From Caryophanales bacterium UBA2450 (GTDB lineage Bacteria; Bacillota_I; Bacilli_A; RFN20; CAG-826): 7,532 nucleotides of DNA. The stretch spans positions 1 through 7,532 of the forward strand of contig DDQE01000060.1 in NCBI GenBank assembly GCA_002342545.1, given 5' to 3'. Of this stretch, positions 5,146 to 7,532 are shown in pieces; position 1 is the stretch's first letter, and each line of letters opens with the position of its first letter. A program made the translations under genes and the position numbers. The notes under the pieces were generated by a model. That model was not told the origin of the DNA. It saw nothing but the letters and a program-made list of their open reading frames with translations, and did not search any database.

Positions 5146-5445
5146 ATGGAAAAATTAAGAACCGTAGCTTCTAGAAAGTACTATTCACTTTCATGCCATA
5201 GATTTTTTGTCTTTAAAGGACATAAAAAATATGAACAGTCACTAGTGATTGACATCACTAATGAAAGTGGAAAAATATGTTTTACTTTTACTGATTTAAC
5301 TACTAATGAAGTAATAGAATATAAAAATCCAAAAACTGGAGAGTATATTATTCCTTTAACTAAAGGTGGTAAGACTAAATTGGTGATTACTGCCTCTCAC
5401 GCTATAGGGTTATATAACATTAAAAAGAAAACAATTAAAGAATAA
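5146..5445 (+). CDS. Small beta-rich protein of unknown function
   Basis: A 99-residue protein that starts 8 bases after the flavodoxin stop, with no Shine-Dalgarno site, so it is probably translated by reinitiation or coupling. It has no signal peptide or membrane helix. From residue 31 on it reads as alternating strands: SLVIDITNESGKICFTFTD, then GEYIIPLTKGGKTKLVITA (65-83), then HAIGLYNIKK. This is a pattern of small beta-sandwich proteins in which a GEY...KGGK turn precedes a final pair of strands. Cysteines are at 17 and 45. I do not recognise a named family. Coding is likely from codon use, spacing and the ordered strand pattern. A weak hairpin follows (5450-5468). A functional link to the flavodoxin is only an inference from adjacency. 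Confidence 0.75.
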   Translation: MEKLRTVASRKYYSLSCHRFFVFKGHKKYEQSLVIDITNESGKICFTFTDLTTNEVIEYKNPKTGEYIIPLTKGGKTKLVITASHAIGLYNIKKKTIKE

Positions 5446-5449
5446 AACC

Positions 5450-5468
5450 TAATCTATTAATTAGATTA
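5450..5468 (+). repeat. Inverted repeat between small gene and YdeI-like gene
   Basis: TAATCTA (5450-5456) and TAGATTA (5462-5468) form a perfect 7-bp stem with a TTAAT loop. The following CTTTGTT is a poor T-tract, so termination would be weak. It sits where the -35 region of the next promoter should be and may instead act as an operator. Confidence 0.45.
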
Positions 5469-5471
5469 CTT

Positions 5472-5480
5472 TGTTATAAT
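5472..5480 (+). promoter_or_regulatory. Extended -10 promoter of the YdeI-like gene
   Basis: TGTTATAAT matches the extended -10 form TGnTATAAT, which can work without a -35 box. It ends six bases before the GTG at 5487, the same distance as at the antitoxin gene. Confidence 0.62.
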
Positions 5481-5486
5481 AGTCAT

Positions 5487-5831
5487 GTGAAAACCGACAT
5501 GACTTTTTTTGAATTTAAAAGTTTTAAAGAAATGTATTCTTGGCTTTTAACTAATCATAAAAAAGAAACTGAATTATATGTAAAAATATCAAAGAAAAAG
5601 CCTGAAGAGTGTATTGATATCATCAGTTATATTGATTCAGTTAATGCTGCTTTATGTTTTGGTTGGATAGATTCTACCTTACGTAATATAAATGGGTCTC
5701 TTATATTAAGATTTTCACCAAGAAAAAAGAAATCTCATTGGACCGAGACAAATATTAATCGCTGTATCGAATTAGATAAAAAAGGTCTCATGACTTTAGA
5801 AGGCAAAATTGCTTGCCCTTATTTTAATTAG
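5487..5831 (+). CDS. YdeI/OmpD-associated-type protein, probably C-terminally truncated
   Basis: A 114-residue protein that follows the YdeI/OmpD-associated pattern: FKEMYSWLLTNHKKETELYVKISKK (residues 13-37), NAALCFGWIDSTLRNI (53-68, the family's ALcFGWIDS hallmark), RFSPRKKKSHWTETNINRCIELDKKGLMT (74-102, the family's PRkpkSxWSxxNkxR...GxMT run). The family is usually about 190 residues, so the C-terminal third is missing. The last residues after GLMTLEG do not follow the family, and the frame stops at TAG 5829. A short open stretch in another frame (5829-5878, reading AFKTEIEIPESYYYK) may be a relic of the lost end. The start is GTG 5487, leaderless behind an extended -10. The biochemical role of the family is poorly known. 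It may be a functional short form or a decaying gene; I lean towards truncation. Confidence 0.78.
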   Translation: MKTDMTFFEFKSFKEMYSWLLTNHKKETELYVKISKKKPEECIDIISYIDSVNAALCFGWIDSTLRNINGSLILRFSPRKKKSHWTETNINRCIELDKKGLMTLEGKIACPYFN

Positions 5832-5882
5832 CGTTTAAAACCGAAATTGAGATTCCTGAATCTTATTATTACAAATAGAATC

Positions 5883-5911
5883 AAAAAACTAGCATTCATG
5901 TTAGTTTTTTT
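5883..5911 (+). terminator. Rho-independent terminator
   Basis: AACTAGCA (5887-5894) pairs with TGTTAGTT (5899-5906), with one G-T pair, around a TTCA loop. Flanking A and T runs extend the stem and give the T-tract (5905-5911). It ends the YdeI-like unit. The A run on the left means it may also work on the other strand. Confidence 0.82.
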
Positions 5912-5930
5912 CTAAACAATTATATTTAAT

Positions 5931-5939
5931 TGATATAAA
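5931..5939 (+). promoter_or_regulatory. Extended -10 promoter of the BMP transporter operon
   Basis: TGATATAAA fits TGnTATAAT with one mismatch; an overlapping TAAAAT at 5936-5941 is an alternative. The -10 ends 7 to 9 bases before ATG 5949, leaving at most a few bases of leader and no Shine-Dalgarno site. Confidence 0.58.
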
Positions 5940-5948
5940 ATAGCAGTT

Positions 5949-7076
5949 ATGAAGAAAATGCTTATAGCATTACTTGTCACCGCATCAGTATTTTTTACTC
6001 TTGTTTTTACTTTGGGAACAGTGGGTAGAAATAAAAGTGATGAATTTAAAGTAGCGATGGTTACTGACTTCTCCGATGTTAATGATGGTTCATTTAACCA
6101 AGCCTGCTACGAAGGGGCTAAAGAGTGGAGTAGAAGACATAACGTCACTTTTAACTATTATAAGCCAGCAAGTATTTCTCCTGCTGAAAGAATTAAATCC
6201 ATGCGTTTAGCAATTGACCGTGGTTATAACGTTATTTTATGTCCTGGATTTGCTTTAGGAGAACCGATATCTATCGTTGCTCCTGAACACCCAAACGTGC
6301 AATTTATTGGTTTAGATATTTCTGGTCTACAAAAAATCGATAATGTCACTGTTTATAATTATCAAGAAGAAATAGCGGGCTATCTAGCGGGCTATGCAGC
6401 GGTAAAAGAAGGCAAGAGAAAACTAGGCTTTTTAGGCGGACAAGAATATGAATCAATCACTAGATACGGTTATGGTTATATTCAAGGAGCAGACGCTGCT
6501 GCTGAAGAATTAGAAGAACATATCAAGATAGACTTTGTCTATGGTGGTCAATTTTTTGGTTCTCCGGAAATTCATAACTATATTGACCAATGGTATAAAA
6601 GCGGTACCGAAATAGTGTTTTCTTGTGGAGGAAGTATTTATACTTCTGTAGCTTTAGCCGCGAAAGAAAATGGTGGTTATATGATTGGGGTTGATGATGA
6701 TCAAGCTCCAATAGTGGACCGTGACTATAAGCCAGGAGTTTGCATTACCAGTGCGATGAAAATGATTAAAAAGACTGTTATTGATAAATTGGAATTATGC
6801 TATCAAGGCATACCTTTAGAAGGTGATACAGTTAAACTTGGATTAGTATCTGGGGATAATGTTGAGGAAAACTATGTTCAACTTCCTTTAAGTACTTGGG
6901 AAAATTACGATGATACCCATCCTAGAATGAAAAACTTTACCTATGAAGACTATAAAGATTTAGTTAAGCATTTATTTGATAACCCTGGTACAGTGAGTCC
7001 TGAAATTGGCTATGAGCCAATAGATGTCCCTCATAGTGAATATACAACTATTATTCCTCATGATCCAATTAATTAA
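5949..7076 (+). CDS. BMP-family ABC transporter substrate-binding protein
   Basis: A 375-residue extracytoplasmic binding protein of the BMP/Med/PnrA family, which captures purine nucleosides or related ligands for an ABC importer. Family motifs are visible: VTDFSDVNDGSFNQACYEGA (residues 38-57), YNYQEEIAGYLAGYAAV (136-152), LGFLGGQEYESITRYGYGYIQGA (159-181), FFGSPEIHNYIDQWYKSGTEIVFSCGGSIY (202-231) and IGVDDDQ (246-252). Residues 2-24 are a hydrophobic signal segment with two lysines at the start, but no cysteine follows it: the first Cys is C53, inside the mature domain. The usual lipoprotein anchor of Gram-positive binding proteins is therefore absent, and the protein is either secreted or held by an uncleaved N-terminal helix. 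The ATPase gene starts 2 bases after the stop, so the two are an operon. Exact substrate is inferred at family level only. Confidence 0.93.
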   Translation: MKKMLIALLVTASVFFTLVFTLGTVGRNKSDEFKVAMVTDFSDVNDGSFNQACYEGAKEWSRRHNVTFNYYKPASISPAERIKSMRLAIDRGYNVILCPGFALGEPISIVAPEHPNVQFIGLDISGLQKIDNVTVYNYQEEIAGYLAGYAAVKEGKRKLGFLGGQEYESITRYGYGYIQGADAAAEELEEHIKIDFVYGGQFFGSPEIHNYIDQWYKSGTEIVFSCGGSIYTSVALAAKENGGYMIGVDDDQAPIVDRDYKPGVCITSAMKMIKKTVIDKLELCYQGIPLEGDTVKLGLVSGDNVEENYVQLPLSTWENYDDTHPRMKNFTYEDYKDLVKHLFDNPGTVSPEIGYEPIDVPHSEYTTIIPHDPIN

Positions 7077-7078
7077 TT

Positions 7079-7532
7079 ATGAAAGAAAATTACGCGATTG
7101 AAATGTTAGGGATTACCAAAAGATTTGGTAACATATTAGCCAATGACCATATTGATATTAGGCTTCAAAAAGGTCACATTTTAGCGTTATGTGGAGAAAA
7201 TGGTGCCGGTAAATCTACAATTATGTCGATTTTATTTGGTCTATATACTCCAGACGAGGGAATTATTAAAAAAGAAGGAAAAGTGGTCAAAATCACTAAT
7301 CCTAATGACGCGACTAGCTTAAATATTGGTATGGTCCATCAACACTTCAAATTAGTGGATACCTTTACCGTTTTACAAAATATTATTCTAGGTGATGAAA
7401 CTCTTAAAGAGTTTAAAGGAGATAATCTTAACTTTGTTAAGAAATCACTTAATTATTTAAATAAAAAGATTTTTAAAATTATTGATTATAAAAAAGCTAG
7501 AGAAGATATTAATAAAATTATTAATCAATATG
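7079..7532 (+). CDS. ABC transporter ATP-binding protein, nucleoside/sugar type (5' part)
   Basis: The first 151 codons of a gene cut by the window end. Residues 39-47 are the Walker A motif GENGAGKST (K45 binds ATP phosphate) and MVHQHFKL (85-92) holds the Q-loop glutamine Q88. The HQHFKLVDTFTVLQNIILGDE stretch is the hallmark of RbsA/YufO-type ATPases paired with BMP binding proteins; these carry two fused nucleotide-binding domains in about 500 residues, so most of the gene lies outside. It starts at ATG 7079, two bases after the BMP stop (TAATTATG), without a Shine-Dalgarno site, so translation is coupled. After GDE the protein has a Lys/Asn-rich stretch (about 108-134) before the conserved KKAREDINKIINQY, which looks longer than in usual relatives. 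Permease genes should follow. It powers uptake across the cytoplasmic membrane. Confidence 0.94.
   Translation, partial: MKENYAIEMLGITKRFGNILANDHIDIRLQKGHILALCGENGAGKSTIMSILFGLYTPDEGIIKKEGKVVKITNPNDATSLNIGMVHQHFKLVDTFTVLQNIILGDETLKEFKGDNLNFVKKSLNYLNKKIFKIIDYKKAREDINKIINQY

Overview
This is an AT-rich window (GC roughly one third) from a low-GC, probably monoderm bacterium of the Bacillota/Mycoplasmatota type. The supporting evidence is a HrcA/CIRCE heat-shock operator, Shine-Dalgarno sites on two genes, TATAAT-like promoters, AT-rich codon use and the gene families present. Trp is always TGG in the conserved genes, and the Fic gene ends in TGA, so the standard bacterial code fits better than the Mycoplasma code. 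The exact lineage cannot be fixed from sequence alone; an uncultured gut Bacilli or Mollicutes-like organism is a reasonable guess.

Layout, all genes on the + strand: (1) 1-390, the C-terminal end of an unrecognised protein, then a hairpin and a terminator. (2) 533-1298, a two-gene toxin-antitoxin module: a VbhA-type antitoxin carrying the Fic-inhibitory motif overlaps a class I Fic AMP-transferase. (3) 1472-3477, htpG (bacterial Hsp90) behind a promoter that overlaps one near-perfect CIRCE element, with a second, weaker CIRCE-like element of identical 9-9-9 geometry just before the ribosome-binding site. Two tandem terminators follow. (4) 3609-4543, a membrane-anchored XRE-type regulator with an unrecognised extracytoplasmic domain; several copies of AAGTAACA precede it and one variant abuts its predicted -10 box. 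(5) 4721-5445, a short flavodoxin-like protein followed by a small unrecognised beta-rich protein. (6) 5487-5831, a short, probably truncated YdeI/OmpD-associated-type protein. (7) 5949 to the window end, the start of a BMP-family (nucleoside-type) ABC importer operon: a substrate-binding protein with an N-terminal hydrophobic segment but no lipobox cysteine, then an RbsA/YufO-type ATPase cut by the window edge.

The genes look like independent one- or two-gene transcription units separated by intrinsic terminators, not one pathway. A recurring feature is translation starts lying 6-11 nt behind a -10 box with no Shine-Dalgarno site (antitoxin, XRE regulator, YdeI-like, BMP protein). By contrast, htpG and the flavodoxin have clear ribosome-binding sites. 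The strongest points for follow-up are the tandem CIRCE control of htpG, the direct-repeat operator of the transmembrane XRE regulator, the missing lipobox, and the leaderless-like starts. I found no CRISPR array, rRNA, tRNA or intact insertion sequence, and I do not see a wholly new defence system.
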